Shown: one piece after another, positions 34,267-45,623 of the stretch
How positions within the stretch are numbered: the stretch's first letter is position 1
Layout: every line of letters begins with the position of its first letter
Origin: Calvatia gigantea
Taxonomy: Eukaryota > Basidiomycota > Agaricomycetes > Agaricales > Lycoperdaceae
Assembly: GCA_025093985.1 (NCBI GenBank)
Contig: JACAAK010000006.1
Coordinates: forward strand, 2,418,001-2,482,000
Direction of reading: 5' to 3'
DNA length: 64,000 bases
Program-made: the position numbers and the translations under genes
Notes under the pieces: model-generated
What the model was told of the DNA's origin: nothing
Database searches by the model: none
The model's input: only the letters and a program-made list of their open reading frames with translations

Positions 34267-36177
34267 ATGCAGCTCACACACTCCTTTTTCACTGACTCGA
34301 TTTTGTCGGTCAAGGAGAATGTTGTCAAGAACATCCTCTTCCGCGCATCTGCCATCTGTCTCCAATACGCCACCTTCAACTTTTGCGCATATGTCGCCTA
34401 CCTCACGATGGAATACACTTCTTTCCTCATGTTCGCGGAGAACTACATCCAACGGGCCCTCTTTGTCACGTCGCGAGGGATGAATCGAGGCGCAATGATT
34501 GTGCTCGCGTTTAGCATTTCCTGCACGCTTGCGAATGTGTACGATACCTTCCTTTGGGCACTGGACTCACCAGGATACGTCAAGCGTTCGACGCTCGTAA
34601 ACGGCACAACAGTAACACCGTCCCTTCAACAGAATCCTTCCTACATCACAGTCATTAGCGATCCTGACCATGACCTCGATAGTATCAACGTCAACGAGAC
34701 ACTCACGTCAAACCTCTTCAAACCGGGCTTCAACTTCTCATTCCCACCAGCTGCATATATACGAACTCCCGCGGCAATCATGCCACCGAAGCCGATGAAC
34801 CCTTCAGATTTTGTTGGTCCTCGTATTTATCTTGACGACGAAGGTTTTGGCGTTAGTTTCGGCCAACAAATGTTGAGTTGGGCGAGCAATGGGGGCCAGT
34901 GCCCCACGACTGAAGGGGGGAACGGGACGCTCCTTATTTGGTATTGCAACGTCTTGAACACAGAGAGCAACCGCCTCTTGCGCGTACCAGGTGGAGGACT
35001 GCTGGTATGGTGGGACAACGACTATAACAAAACAACAGTCGTCTCTCCTGACAGAGTGGATAATCCTTGGGCGTCGTATAGTACCGGCGCGGGCACGGGA
35101 GTGATGAAGCAGGTGTTTACGGTGACGAAAGGGAATAAGAGACATACCTTCCTGCAAACGACTTTGAAGGTATCGATGGTTACAAGAGGGATTTTTCCAG
35201 ACGATGAAATTCGGACCATGATACGGAGGATTTACGCACCAGGCGGTAATCCCGATGGGTTACAAGTGGCGGACGCTTTTACGAAGCGGTGTTTGGAGGC
35301 GCAGCAAAACGGGCTGAACAGCAGCACTATGGGATACATGATTCAAGATAAGGAGAGGGCGTTTATTGGGTGGAGCAGCACCGAATATTTTAACATGGTC
35401 AATGAGTTTTTCCCGACGGAGAAGGACATGGGCGTGCTGCGCATTTACGATATCATCGTCGAGCTCGTTCGGTCGGAGACGATTCCGGAATCCGTCCAAC
35501 CTACTGTTCCCTGTGACAAGTGGAATGTCAACCGTGCTAATGGCGGTAAAGTTAGGTGGAACGACTGTTATTTATCCACCACACCCGATCAAGCAGACCC
35601 TCGCTTCCTTGGCCAAATCGACATTTCCTCCGTAGCGCTCATCACCGATATACTAGGTGATTCGAAGAACGACACCAATGCCGTTGCGCTCAATGCCACC
35701 GGAGAGGATTGGTACATCTTCAACCGAAGCTGGGTTGACCAACTCCTCCTCTCACGAGCATTTCTTGTCGGTGGGGACGCGAGTACAGTCAGCTTACTCG
35801 TACATCATAATGAAGCCGCCATATCATATTTACAGCTGGTTCTCATCCTCTTTCCGCTGATCCTCGCTCTCACGGCTTTCACGCTGATGCTTAAGGACAA
35901 ACCTGGATACTACAAAAGCTCGTTATTCGCTTCACTGACTGCGACCACACACCTCAACGACCAGACCAACACCTGTGAAACAGTCCGATACATCAGACAT
36001 CCGCCTAATCTGGTCTTGCAGCGATCGGAGGAACACATTCGAATTGGCACAGACGATGGAACGTACATAACCAGTAGTCGCGAGCTACTTAAGGACGGTC
36101 AACGTAGAGATTCCTTAGCCGCCGTAAGTCATGAGGCTGAGGACCCCGTTCCGCCTTCGCCGCGCTCGCCTGCGTGA
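34267..36177 (+). CDS. Single-exon multipass/ectodomain membrane protein, unknown function
   Basis: An uninterrupted 636-codon frame starting MQLTHSFFTDSILSVKENVV. Hydrophobic stretches near the N-terminus (FNFCAYVAYLTMEYTSFLMF; MIVLAFSISCTLANVYDTFL) and one near residue 530 (SYLQLVLILFPLILALTAFT) frame a large central domain. That domain is rich in N-x-S/T sequons (NGT, NET, NFS, NKT, NSS, NDT, NAT, NRS) and has several cysteines. This suggests an extracellular or lumenal domain of about 400 residues. A cytosolic tail ends in PVPPSPRSPA. Agaricomycetes have many lineage-specific proteins with this layout, and I recognise no named family. Unusually for this window, the gene has no intron. Coding status is very likely from its length. 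Confidence 0.8.
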   Translation: MQLTHSFFTDSILSVKENVVKNILFRASAICLQYATFNFCAYVAYLTMEYTSFLMFAENYIQRALFVTSRGMNRGAMIVLAFSISCTLANVYDTFLWALDSPGYVKRSTLVNGTTVTPSLQQNPSYITVISDPDHDLDSINVNETLTSNLFKPGFNFSFPPAAYIRTPAAIMPPKPMNPSDFVGPRIYLDDEGFGVSFGQQMLSWASNGGQCPTTEGGNGTLLIWYCNVLNTESNRLLRVPGGGLLVWWDNDYNKTTVVSPDRVDNPWASYSTGAGTGVMKQVFTVTKGNKRHTFLQTTLKVSMVTRGIFPDDEIRTMIRRIYAPGGNPDGLQVADAFTKRCLEAQQNGLNSSTMGYMIQDKERAFIGWSSTEYFNMVNEFFPTEKDMGVLRIYDIIVELVRSETIPESVQPTVPCDKWNVNRANGGKVRWNDCYLSTTPDQADPRFLGQIDISSVALITDILGDSKNDTNAVALNATGEDWYIFNRSWVDQLLLSRAFLVGGDASTVSLLVHHNEAAISYLQLVLILFPLILALTAFTLMLKDKPGYYKSSLFASLTATTHLNDQTNTCETVRYIRHPPNLVLQRSEEHIRIGTDDGTYITSSRELLKDGQRRDSLAAVSHEAEDPVPPSPRSPA

Positions 36178-36386
36178 CATGCTGCTATCTCTTCCATGGT
36201 GTGCGAGTCTTCATAGTTGCACTCACGTAGGGTTTGTCCCGATATCCCCGCGGACGATTCATCTTACTTAGTCTCAATCGGAACGAAATCGGATTACAAT
36301 CGATCCAGTCATCCCAAGCTGTTGCACTTTTCTGCTTGTAGATGCAATATACCTTAATTTTGCGTTATTCCTTCAGTAAACATATA

Positions 36387-36683
36387 CGATCTTGTCGAGT
36401 TGCTGTTGTCAGACCACAGAAGAAGCTCCGTCAAAGGCCAAAACGTTTAAACTGTCCTCCAAATCACAACCAAATTTATTAAGATATTCAGCCGCATCAG
36501 ATTTTTTGTGTATTTTGCGTGCAGTGTCAGGAGCTCCGGGTAAGGTACTGGAAGGTGCTCACGATCCGGTGAAACGAATGTGACGACCTCAGATAGACAA
36601 AGGAATTTGTGGATGGTTCCCGGACGATAGTAATCCGGAGTTCGGAATCTGGATTTGCCTGCGGCTTTGGCATTTTCTACCAC
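36387..36683 (-). pseudogene. Fragment of HNH-family gene, C-terminal exon
   Basis: On the minus strand one reads LSEVVTFVSPDREHLPVPYPELLTLHAKYTKNLMRL. This matches the last exon of the HNH_2 family genes at 40-62 kb (for example PEVVTFTSSDPERLPVPSPE in the copy at 54.8 kb). Only the final exon is left, with later frame loss (after which GAAEYLNKF-type sequence can be seen in another frame). It is a relic about 4 kb away from the main array and in the opposite orientation. Confidence 0.7.
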
Positions 36684-36689
36684 ATGCCG

Positions 36690-37456
36690 TATAAAATCAA
36701 GACAGAGTCGACTGGACGGTGGATAAAGTAGTTGCGGTAGCCCATTTGAAAGATTTGTAATTTGGAGCCGGTGCTTGAATTTTCGAAAACATGATAGGTA
36801 TGGGGATAAATCTCACTACCACACGGTCAGTTGGGGCAACAGCTTGTGTTTCGCCCTCGCGAAAAATAGCGGACAACCGCCTAGATTTGTTCCTATATTT
36901 CGTTAAGTCCACTTATCCGGGCATAAAGAAATGTAGCTATGATAAACTTTGTGTGTTGCGTGGCTCCAGGATGTTATCAATGTGTTTTAAGTTATATATA
37001 CGACACGCAGTTCAAATAGAACCTATCCCAGGAAAATTTATAACCCGCAACGATAGCTACATGCACTCCGCCAATGGCTCCGTAATCACACCGTGGTCTT
37101 TTCTATCAGCGCGTGGACTTTTATCACAACTATTAATACATGATATTGGAACCCAGTCCATAGTTACATAGTAAATTTACTTTTTCCGATAGAACGAAAA
37201 TGTAGTAAGACTCGACTCATCAAATGTCAATCCATCTCAACTCGAGATAGGTGTCCACCCAAACGGGCAATCAAAGCGAATAGCAGGAACCAACTTCCAT
37301 CCAGGTAAATCCAGAAATATTCGATGTAGGAAAGCAAAAAAAACCGAAAGGGGGATGGAGCATACTTTGTAGTTTGTGTAGTCTGCAACGCTGTCGTTAG
37401 CCAAACGAAAAAAAAAATAATCGAAAGAGGATAAGTACGCGCGAGGATCGAGTCAC
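36690..37456. other. Intergenic, AT-rich, no gene seen
   Basis: No recognisable gene. An open frame at 37227-37484 (minus) is the read-through of the Ecm14 3' end past a T15 tract and is not counted as a gene. Confidence 0.35.
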
Positions 37457-39387
37457 TCATAGTCTTCCTAAACGTGTACACCATGAGTACGAGAGATATA
37501 AAAAAAAAAAAAAGAGTTTACGTTTAGTGCGAGTCGAGATGAACATTGAGAGGTATTCGACCATCTTGGCCGTTTCCTCTCCAACGGGCTTGATCCAGCT
37601 CTGAGGCAAAGAGAATCCGTACTAAAGTATCGCATTCCTTAGTTGAACTGCTATCATGATCGCGAGAAAAAGACCTACGGTGCCGGTATCTCTCAGATGC
37701 GCAACATAAGAGTATTTGATGGCAGCAGCTTCGTACATCCAATCGACAATGTTCCCTGGGGCAGGATACAGGAGCTCGCAGAGACCACCAGTCTGGAGAA
37801 ATACCTTCAGAGGAGCTGTCACAGTAAGAAAATGAGAGGAAATTCACCTCAAAGTCCGTTCCGTAGACTGATTTCAGAGAGTGTGTTGCGCCAATCGCAG
37901 CTTCCAAGAGATCTTCCGCTGCTGCTGGTGTTCTCCTGCAGCTATACGAGAAAGGCGAAGAAACTGAGTTTTTGAGGTTAGTTGGAACGACCTAAACGTG
38001 GAACGGTATACAGACGTACGCATTTGCCCGTAGCTGCGTAAATCCAGGAACGCCATGAGATTGGGGAGGGTGGTTACGAAGTTTGCAATGTTGTTCACTT
38101 CTGGAGCCTCGAAAGGGCGGTGGCCTGGATACCAGTGCGAGCATGGATCAGCTGGTACCTTTGACCGTCGTTTCTGAGAGACACTTGGAACGTCCCCAGC
38201 GGTAGGTTTCCATTTGTAACCCTACGAAAAGGAAAGGGCGTCAGACCATTGACTTAAGAGCAAGCCAAATGGGTTACCCAGTTCCTGATAGCCGAACGAT
38301 CGAAAAGTCAGGGGAGGTTCAGAAGGATAGAAGAAAAGGAGGTAAAGATGATAAGCCCACCTGTTCATATCTACACCGAGGCACTTCAACCTGGGCCCGA
38401 TGATCTGGCGGTTCTTGTACCTGGGTCGCGTTAGAATTTTAAACGACCAAAAGCTAGAGCCAAATGTACCAGTATCGATCTTCTTCCCAGGTATAGGAGT
38501 AGCCATCGGGATTGGGGGCCGGGACGATGTAGAAATCCTACGAGAAGTTGAGATAGGCTTTAGCTTTCTGATGAATTAAAGTAGCCATACAAATTGTTGG
38601 AGAAGGTGTCGGAGCGAATGGTGTTCTGATGAACTGGCGACGAGTGCATGGGCAATGTACATTGACGTTGCGGTTGCAATCCACTAGTATGATGTTATGA
38701 GAACGGATGGGAAGGATATCGTAGAGAACTTGCCTCGCGTGCATGTTGTGCACCCACTATTACAAATCCGAGCTTGCCGGGTCCAGGGAGAGTATGTGAA
38801 TCCGTTTCGACAGAGGGTGCGGACACCGTCATCGCGAGCATCTCCCGCCCCTCTGCGCTATGACCAATGTTGTGAAGTTTGATAAGTTCCGGATGAAGGT
38901 CTGCGAGTCTCTCCATGAATAGATCAATTTCATATAGGGGATGGTAGTTCTTGTGGTACGTCGAGTTCGTGAGGGACTCCAAATCCCAGCCATCAGGGGA
39001 CAGTTGAAGTGAATTGACTCGTCGGATTTTGGATGATAGAGAGGGTGTGGGGGATGTTGATAAGCTCAGCGGGAAGGTCCTGGTCATCAGGTTGGGTGTA
39101 GATATCAATGTGCGAGTTAGTGAGTTGCCAGATGTCAACTCCGCTATCCTGTAACAGAATGAGTTAGAGTATTTGTGCAATGAGGAAAATTCACTCACAA
39201 ACGCTAAACGCAGGATCTGCTCCGTTCGCTTCTCATTGTCAAGTACGAAGCGCCGAAGAACGCCGGTCGTGTGAGTCCCTTGATCCACCTTTCCACCGAG
39301 GAAAACCTGGTCGTTTGCGACTACAAGGACAGAGATGATGATGAGGAGGTATACTCTGAAGCAGGCCGTGGTAAATCCCCGCGTCAT
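37457..39387 (-). CDS. Ecm14-type M14A pseudo-metallocarboxypeptidase
   Basis: ATG 39387 begins a signal peptide (MTRGFTTACFRVYLLIIISV), then a propeptide. The M14 domain follows: HNIGHSAEGREMLAMTVSAP, then VIVGAQHARE joined through a GC-AG intron to WIATATSMYIAHAL (first zinc-ligand motif HxxE), FYIVPAPNPDGYSYTWEEDR and YKNRQIIGPRLKCLGVDMNR. A 7-nt microexon (38278-38284) gives NW before GYKWKPTAGD. Then come AFLDLRSYGQM, LSSPFSYSCRRTPAAAEDLL, LCELLYPAPGNIVDWMYEAA, YSYVAHLRDTGT and YGFSLPQSWIKPVGEETAKM. Canonical M14 enzymes have H in the HSYxQ position and E in ELRDTG. Here these read R (LRSYGQ) and H (HLRDTG). Fungal Ecm14 is known as a catalytically dead cell-wall-related relative. The stop used (37457) assumes a last small intron across the T15 tract. 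Confidence 0.85.
38278..38284 (-). other. 7-nt microexon of the Ecm14-like gene
   Basis: The sequence GAACTGG on the minus strand is preceded by CTATCAG (acceptor) and followed by GTAACC (donor). Joining AACAG + GAACTGG + GGTTAC reads N R N W G Y, the conserved M14 substrate-binding motif. Without this microexon the flanking exons are out of frame. Confidence 0.75.
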
Positions 39388-39945
39388 GACGGTTGCGGGA
39401 ATAGTCGTGGGGAATAGTCGTGGGCCAAAGGTTAGAAGGAAGCAAGGTCTAAATATATTGATTATGTAAACATCTGAACACACCCTGATTCTTAAATTTA
39501 AACATGAGATCTACGCTTATCTTTCCACTTTTGACCAACCACAGGGTGTATAATTCCACCGAGCTTCTTGGAGTCTTTCGCATTACCAGGACACGTAGGA
39601 TTGCCGTTCACCGTGCTCCTTCTATCTTCCACACCCGACACGAGGCTGATAACTCCCACCACACTTGGCTGTGTTATTTTTAGAATCTCCTGTTCATTCC
39701 CCGTTCGTCGACATCTTTGGAATCCGGGCATCCGTGCAACGGGGCATTGGTACCCATACAAATATTCGGGCTGTTTTCGGTCAAACACTCTCCTTATCAT
39801 AAAGACTCCATGACCTGGGTCCACTGCGAAGCTGACTGTGCGAGGGAGGGTTTTGCATGGAGGACGAATACCCTATACCAATTTCATCCGTAAGTGGGGC
39901 ACAGGATGGAGTGACCAATAACATCTCCCGGATCTTAAGATACTA
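39388..39945. other. Intergenic; weak minus-strand frame
   Basis: An open frame of 108 codons on the minus strand (39498-39824) contains CPVARMPGFQRCRR, but I find no start context, signal peptide or family. Possibly a 3' exon of the cysteine-containing frame just upstream (39946-40334). Confidence 0.3.
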
Positions 39946-40334
39946 TCACCAATCCAGCGTTCCAGAGCGGAACAAACGTGCTGATTTCTTTGCTTTACCC
40001 CCGTAGACTGTGAGCGCCTTTGAAGGTAGCCGCTGATAGAACCAGCTGATCTCACCATTCATGTTGATAACGCACCCGATAACGCACCTCTTCGCACCAC
40101 TGAAGGTGTCTGCGATGCCGTAACCAATGCCGTCCCGGGTGTCCACCCTTTCTGGTACATCAAGGATATCTCGCTCCTCTTCGTCACTCCAATCTTGAGC
40201 TTCGAGACAAGCATTAGAACAGCCTTCCACACGTTCGTTGCTTGGGGAATTAAAGCACGAGCCACAGTCTCTCGAGGTTTCACCGCGGATGTTCGGCAAC
40301 ACCTACATTCGTGATTAATGAACCGCCAACGCAC
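39946..40334 (-). CDS. Possible cysteine-containing small protein, unknown
   Basis: A minus-strand frame (to 39946) reads RDCGSCFNSPSNERVEGC, EERDILDVPERVDTRDGIGY and AKRCVIGCVINMNGEISWF. The cysteine spacing and compact composition resemble a small secreted protein, but I see no signal peptide in frame and no family I know. A further exon downstream (39824-39498) could belong to it. Low confidence that it is a real gene. Confidence 0.3.
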
Positions 40335-40896
40335 GAACGTTGCCCCTCTGTCCCTGAGTCCCGTGGTCCTTTGGGAAGAGTGGTCAGCATGTGGTAAGGC
40401 CTAAAATACTATGAAGCAAGAGACGTAATTGTACGCCCATTGAACAACGTTCGACGCTGCAATCTCTTGGGATAAATGACTATCAATTCTCCGGTCTTCG
40501 TCGACCTGTTCTCCAAACAAGCCCTCTCCACTGGGTCACATCATACCTCTATTTGACTTCTTCACAAAACCACTTTGAAGCCCCTGTTTCTCACGTAGAC
40601 ACACCCAGCCGAGGAGGCGAATGTACCTAACTCGGGCCAATGTTCACTCAGCAGTGGGCTTGCCTATTGGGGGTATCAAAGTAGGGAGTTCATCGATCAA
40701 ACCGATCACGCCTTGTCAAGCAGATCCAATACCGCTGAAGTTGTTGGCGCTAGTTTACTTGTCAGGGAGTACATTATCACCACTAATCCTCCCCAATCTC
40801 AACCACGAACTTAAAGGGAGTAGTTGTGAGAAGAACGGGGTCACGCTTGACCTAATAAAAAACCCACAAATACTCAACGCTCTCCTACTTTTCATC

Positions 40897-42236
40897 ATGC
40901 CTGCGGACACCCAAGCTTCGGCCCTCACGGATCTGAGTTCCCGGGATTTCATAACTGCAACTGCTTTACCTGAAATACAGGATGCTGAGGCCTATTTTGA
41001 CCACGACTCTAACGTCCTTAGTGCATATTATCGAGTTTGCCTTCAGTTTGAGGCCGATGCTATAGAAAATGTCCAAGCCTGGGACCAAATCCAAAAGTAC
41101 ATCAAAATCTGAGGTCACCGATCAAATTATAGCCTCAAAGAAGGCCATTCATTCATGCAAGAATCTTAGGCTACCTGCTTTATTTCGCACCGTCGCACCA
41201 GGCGTTGACAGAGGTTGTAAGCTCGATTAACTCTTGTAATACCAAAGGATACGAGTACAGAAGGCTAGTAGCGACTTAGGAGAATCCTTTTTGAACCTGT
41301 TCATCCGGCGCGTGTAAAGTCTTCACATGGCACTATTAAGCAGTCGAGGATCTAATTATGACCAGTCAGGAGGAATAAAGGGGGGACCCCCAAAACATCA
41401 GACCTACCCGAGTTGTTCGTCATTTGGTAGGCACAGAGAGACAATCCCTGGCCAACCTCATGGAAGTCCCGAAGGATCACAAGGAAGTAAAGGAACTGAG
41501 TATGCAAGGCGATTCAGCATTTGGTCCTCATCATTGACGCGATCACCCAGGCACTCCTTCGGGATAGGATATCGGTGCCCAATTACAGGAAGATATGATC
41601 TGTTGGCGCTACAATTCAAAATTGCTAATAGACACTGAGGTCAGGGCGGCTGGTGGGGCACATCCACTGGAATGTGCGCATATTTTCCCGGAGTCCATCA
41701 ATTTTAACGTAGAGGGTCCGGGTAATGAAGCCGAGGTGCGTTTTTCCATACGGTGTCCCACCTCGTCACTAGCCTATTTCTGTTTGGGCGGAATATGCTT
41801 CATCTGTCTTAGCAGTCTTGCACCGCTTCGGCTATGATACCACGAGAATCAAGGGCGGAAAAGTGCGCTCGCTTTTCAATGTTATAACTGATGGAGAAGA
41901 ATTGCGCACGACTTCTTTGATAACTTAGCCCTTTGGCTCGAGGAGACGGTGAGCATTACGTTTGCGACCCATTACTCCCTTACCACTTCAGTATCCAGGA
42001 TATTCCGAACCAGTATCCATCCAAAATCTTTCACTATAGGGTTTATTGTACCCGACGTCGTCACGTTCAAGTCGCCAGATCCTGAACGACTTCCGGTACC
42101 TTCTTCAGAGCTCATAGCGAAGTCAAGGTGGAAGGAAAGGGACAAAAAGAGTTTCCAAAACAGTAGCGCTCCGTTTAAGGTACAAATGAAACATGATTTT
42201 GACACCTCTCTCTTGCACATCACAAGCCGCATCTAA
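40897..42236 (+). pseudogene. HNH_2-family gene, copy A (degenerate)
   Basis: From ATG 40897: MPADTQASALTDLSSRDFIT, TATALPEIQD and SAYYRVCLQFEADAIENVQ match the family's first exon, then a stop at 41112. Later pieces are in scattered frames: ILGYLLYFAPSHQALTEVV (about 41170), an AAGGAHPLECAHIFPESINF segment that carries the HNH histidine (about 41640-41720), and the last exon VVTFKSPDPERLPVPSSEL (42058-42110). The sequence then diverges. The order of parts is that of the intact copies at 57 and 59 kb. Multiple stops and shifts make it a pseudogene. Confidence 0.75.
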
Positions 42237-42705
42237 GAGTTACACCCGAACGTAAGTTCGGGACCACTCGTGCCCTCCTGACCCGGCCATACTTATGATC
42301 CCCAACGCCCAGGTATGTTTAGCAGCACCAGGAACAGCCTTCGGGAGGTCTTACCGCACAATACTCCTCAATTCATTTCATGACCTCGGTGAAGGTGAAG
42401 CGTGATGACACCGCTGGGGTTCTCAGCCCTTCGTTCCTTGACAGTAAAGAGCCTAGAACACCGGTTTTCACAAAGACCGAGCCATAAGCCCACATGGTCA
42501 CTTATTGATATCTGAGTCTAATGAGCAGCCGACATTGACCAGTTTCAATATGCCATGAAGCCCAGGGCAGAAACTGCTTGCAGAGTGGCAAAGGATTTCG
42601 GATCGCGATTTATCTTAGTAAACGAGGCCCCTCCGATGGCTCACAACATTCGTGAGAACAATGCGGTCACGCCGACTCAACTTCCCAGTTCTAGACTTAC
42701 CACCG

Positions 42706-44650
42706 CTATGTCTGCAAGTACACAAGCTTGGGTCCTCAATGTCCCAGATTCCAAAGCCTTTTATGACCCCAGTCGCTCTGTCGATCCGCCAAGGATCTGA
42801 GGACCGCGTCAACAACCCGGATACCTTAAGTGCGGATCGACTCTGCTGAAGAGGGAGATTACGGCTAGGTGCACGAGCACGTCGGCGTCCGTCCGACGTT
42901 GTTCTTGACCAAAGGGATTGTGTTAGAAAGGGCAGGTAGGAGTGGAGATCACGAAAATGATGAGACAACGGAACGGAGGATAAATCTGTTCCGAATGACT
43001 CGGAACGATAAGAGAAGGGTTCGGAGATGTGTCGAGAGCGGTTATTGAACGTTCGGAGGGCGGCGTTTACGATTGCGTGGCGATTCGGTGTCGAGACGAG
43101 AGAGAGAAGAGAGAAAGCAAGAAATAGATTAGAGAAATAACTAGAGACAGAGACGAGGCGAAACTTGGCTCATTCGTAGCTACCTGACTACAACAAAGTA
43201 TACAGGTTTTTATAGAGGAGAATGGTGGGCTGTGCGCCCGAATTACAAAGAGTAGAATATAAATTTTAGAGAGAGAACAAAGAAAAACATACTAGCGGGG
43301 ATGAAGACGGGCCGGAAGCTCATTATATGAGGTTCTAAATTATGAGGAATGTAGAAAAAGTATAATAATTGAATAGAAAAGCGGTCCGTAAGTTTTTTAG
43401 AGTCGGAAATGAGAAGTACGGGCGGGCGAGGTGGAGTTCGGAGGTTGGAGCTTCCAGTGGTCGGGACTTCCAAATTAGGAAATCGTGTATGATCCGGACT
43501 TCTGGATGGCTCGGAAATGGGATTTTCGGGGTCGGTGTCTTGGTCATCGTTCTCGGAAGTGAAAGGCGTCGTCGGTGAAGTGGAGTAGTGGGAGGAGGAC
43601 GTGTACATCACACTTTTCAGTGTCAGGTGCCGTCCGATCTCCACACTGCCTCCAATTCGAGCACGATGCTTAAGAAAATGCCAACGTCAAAGCCAAATCA
43701 AATTCTGAGGCCGCCGAATCCATTTATAGACCAAGACCATGCCGTAATATGCCCGAGGGTCTTAGGCCACTTGCTTCCTACTGTAAAGCGAGTAAGTTCG
43801 CTAGGTGTGAGGGCCCGAGAGTCACCGACAAAGGGTTGAGACAGACTACATGACGGTAGAAAGCTAAAGAATGTACACCACGTCGAAACACTACTTAAAT
43901 GAGTCCTATATGAATATTCCCACGGTAGCCATATTGGTACCCCTACACTACTCCGCCGTCCCATGCGCTGACGGAGGCTGTGAGGGTAATTCATTCCTGT
44001 AACGTGGAGGGTAACCAATACGACGAGCTGTACAAATTGGGGGACTTGTTTATCAATCTCTTCGTCCGCCCGTGTAAGTTTCTGCATGATACTGCCACGA
44101 AATTCAAGACCTAACCATGATCAGTCAGGAAATATGAAAGGAGGACCCCTGGACATCAGAACGCCTTGGCCCCGAGTCGTTTGATAGCTATAGAGAGCCG
44201 CTCTTGGCTAATCTCAAAGACGCGCCGAAGGATCATAAGGAGGCAAAAGAACTGGTATGCAAGCGGTTACTCCTGCAGGTCATCATTGATACACTCGCCT
44301 AGGCGGTCATTCGGGGTGGGAACCGGTGTATGGTCTCAGGAAGATATGATGCGTTGGTATCAAGACGTGGAATTGTCAGTGTAGAGGAGGCACTCACAGC
44401 GGGTGGCGTAGTGATCACGAAATGTGCACATATTGTACCGCCAGAGTCCACATATTTCATTTTGAAAGGAGGGGAAGCGGAAGTACGTTCTTCCGGGACA
44501 ATGTTTCACTTTTTTCGCTCACTAATTGCTGCTCAGACAGGTTATGCCGCATCTTAACAGTCTTGAAGCACTTCGGTTATGATGCTGATAACCTCAATGG
44601 TGAGGGGGTGGATTCTCTTTTCAATGTCAAATACCTTATAACATTATATG
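42706..44650 (+). pseudogene. HNH_2-family gene, copy B (split by a solo LTR)
   Basis: The 5' piece reads MSASTQAWVLNVPDSKAFYD and resembles copies C and E (TQTWSFDVPDSQDF). The reading frame is lost before the LTR insertion at 42847. After the LTR the family sequence resumes: AAAATGCCAACGTCAAAGCC (compare AAAATGCCAAAGCC in C/E), then RVLGHLLPTVK-like, GLFINLFVRPC-like and KCAHIVPPESTYFILKGGEA (about 44420-44480). The last recognisable part is YDADNLNGEGVDSLFNV. It is clearly dead. The insertion point lies in the first exon, so the gene was a target of the same LTR family as the kinase at 2.5 kb. Confidence 0.75.
42847..43645 (-). mobile_element. Solo LTR, copy 2 (in HNH copy B)
   Basis: This 799-bp element is nearly identical to 2547-3337, with TGAAGAGG at the start and CTCCACA at the end. 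The flanking direct repeat CTGC (42843-42846 and 43646-43649) is a 4-bp target-site duplication. It differs from copy 1 by scattered substitutions and small indels, such as a 9-bp insertion near 43325 (TATATGAGG). This suggests separate insertions rather than recent copying of one locus. No internal retrotransposon sequence is present. Confidence 0.85.
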
Positions 44651-45623
44651 CTCGGTGTTACCGGGAACAGTTGGCGTTATCCCCTGGAAAAGTTCATCAT
44701 TTACTTGTGATTTCAATTCCCCGTCTCCTGACAATAGAAAACCTCGAAGACCTATAATTGGGCGTTCACTTCCCTCGCTTCTTACAAGGTTCCCGTGTAC
44801 GACCTTTTCCAGCCCCTCCCTTTGTGCCCTTTATCCATGAAGGCCAAATCGCATCCTATCGCAGTGTGAGCCCGTACATTCGACAAGCCAAAAAACCGTC
44901 CAAGTGCTATCCTCTGAATCCTGCGGTCGGCGATCAGCGTGGGGCCAATCCCTCACTGCCATGGGACCGGCAACCAGGGTATGCAAACTTAGCGGTAATT
45001 CGACCAAGAATGGTTTGGTAGAGGTAAGCTTGTGAGAGACTCATGTAATACTTACGGCATCAACGATAAACGACGTGGCGCCTTGTGACACCGGAGCTAA
45101 ATTTCACTTTTACAGTTTGCACGCACATCAAGGGACACCACAGGGACGGGATGATTGAGGTCATGACAGCGTGTACAGTTCTTCGATAAATCGAAGGCCT
45201 CGAGAGGGTTGGGTCAAAAATAGATATACACTGGGCCTTGTGCGGCCTTCAAGGAAAAAAGTAAGTAACATACAGGAAAGGAACACGTGAATCGCAAAGA
45301 AAGTCCAGGCAGAAATCCAACAACCGGAATAAGCCAGCTCCAGGATCACCATTATGAGAACAATACGTGTGTGACTTCTGGGTTCTGATGTCGGTGAACG
45401 AAATTGTTGACAGATGAAATGCAGTCAAGCATCAGTGAAGAGTAATACATCTGTGGCACACAATAAGCGTCTAGAAGGAGAACAACGTCATCTGAAGGTC
45501 ACACATATCTTTATTACGGGTGCTACAGCCCTTTGTATTTCTGCGTATGACCCCCACGCCTTCCGCTCCTTGACACTCTGTGCTGTCTGATTTCACCAAT
45601 CCCCAATAAAATTCTCAATCATA
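44651..45623. other. Intergenic, no gene seen
   Basis: About 1 kb between HNH copy B and the F-box gene. Only short frames without motifs. Confidence 0.35.

Noticed and set aside
37227..37484. A separate small membrane protein on the minus strand
   Set aside because: It is the in-frame read-through of the Ecm14-like gene past a T15 tract; a normal intron (GTAAAC...TTTAG) ends the gene before it.
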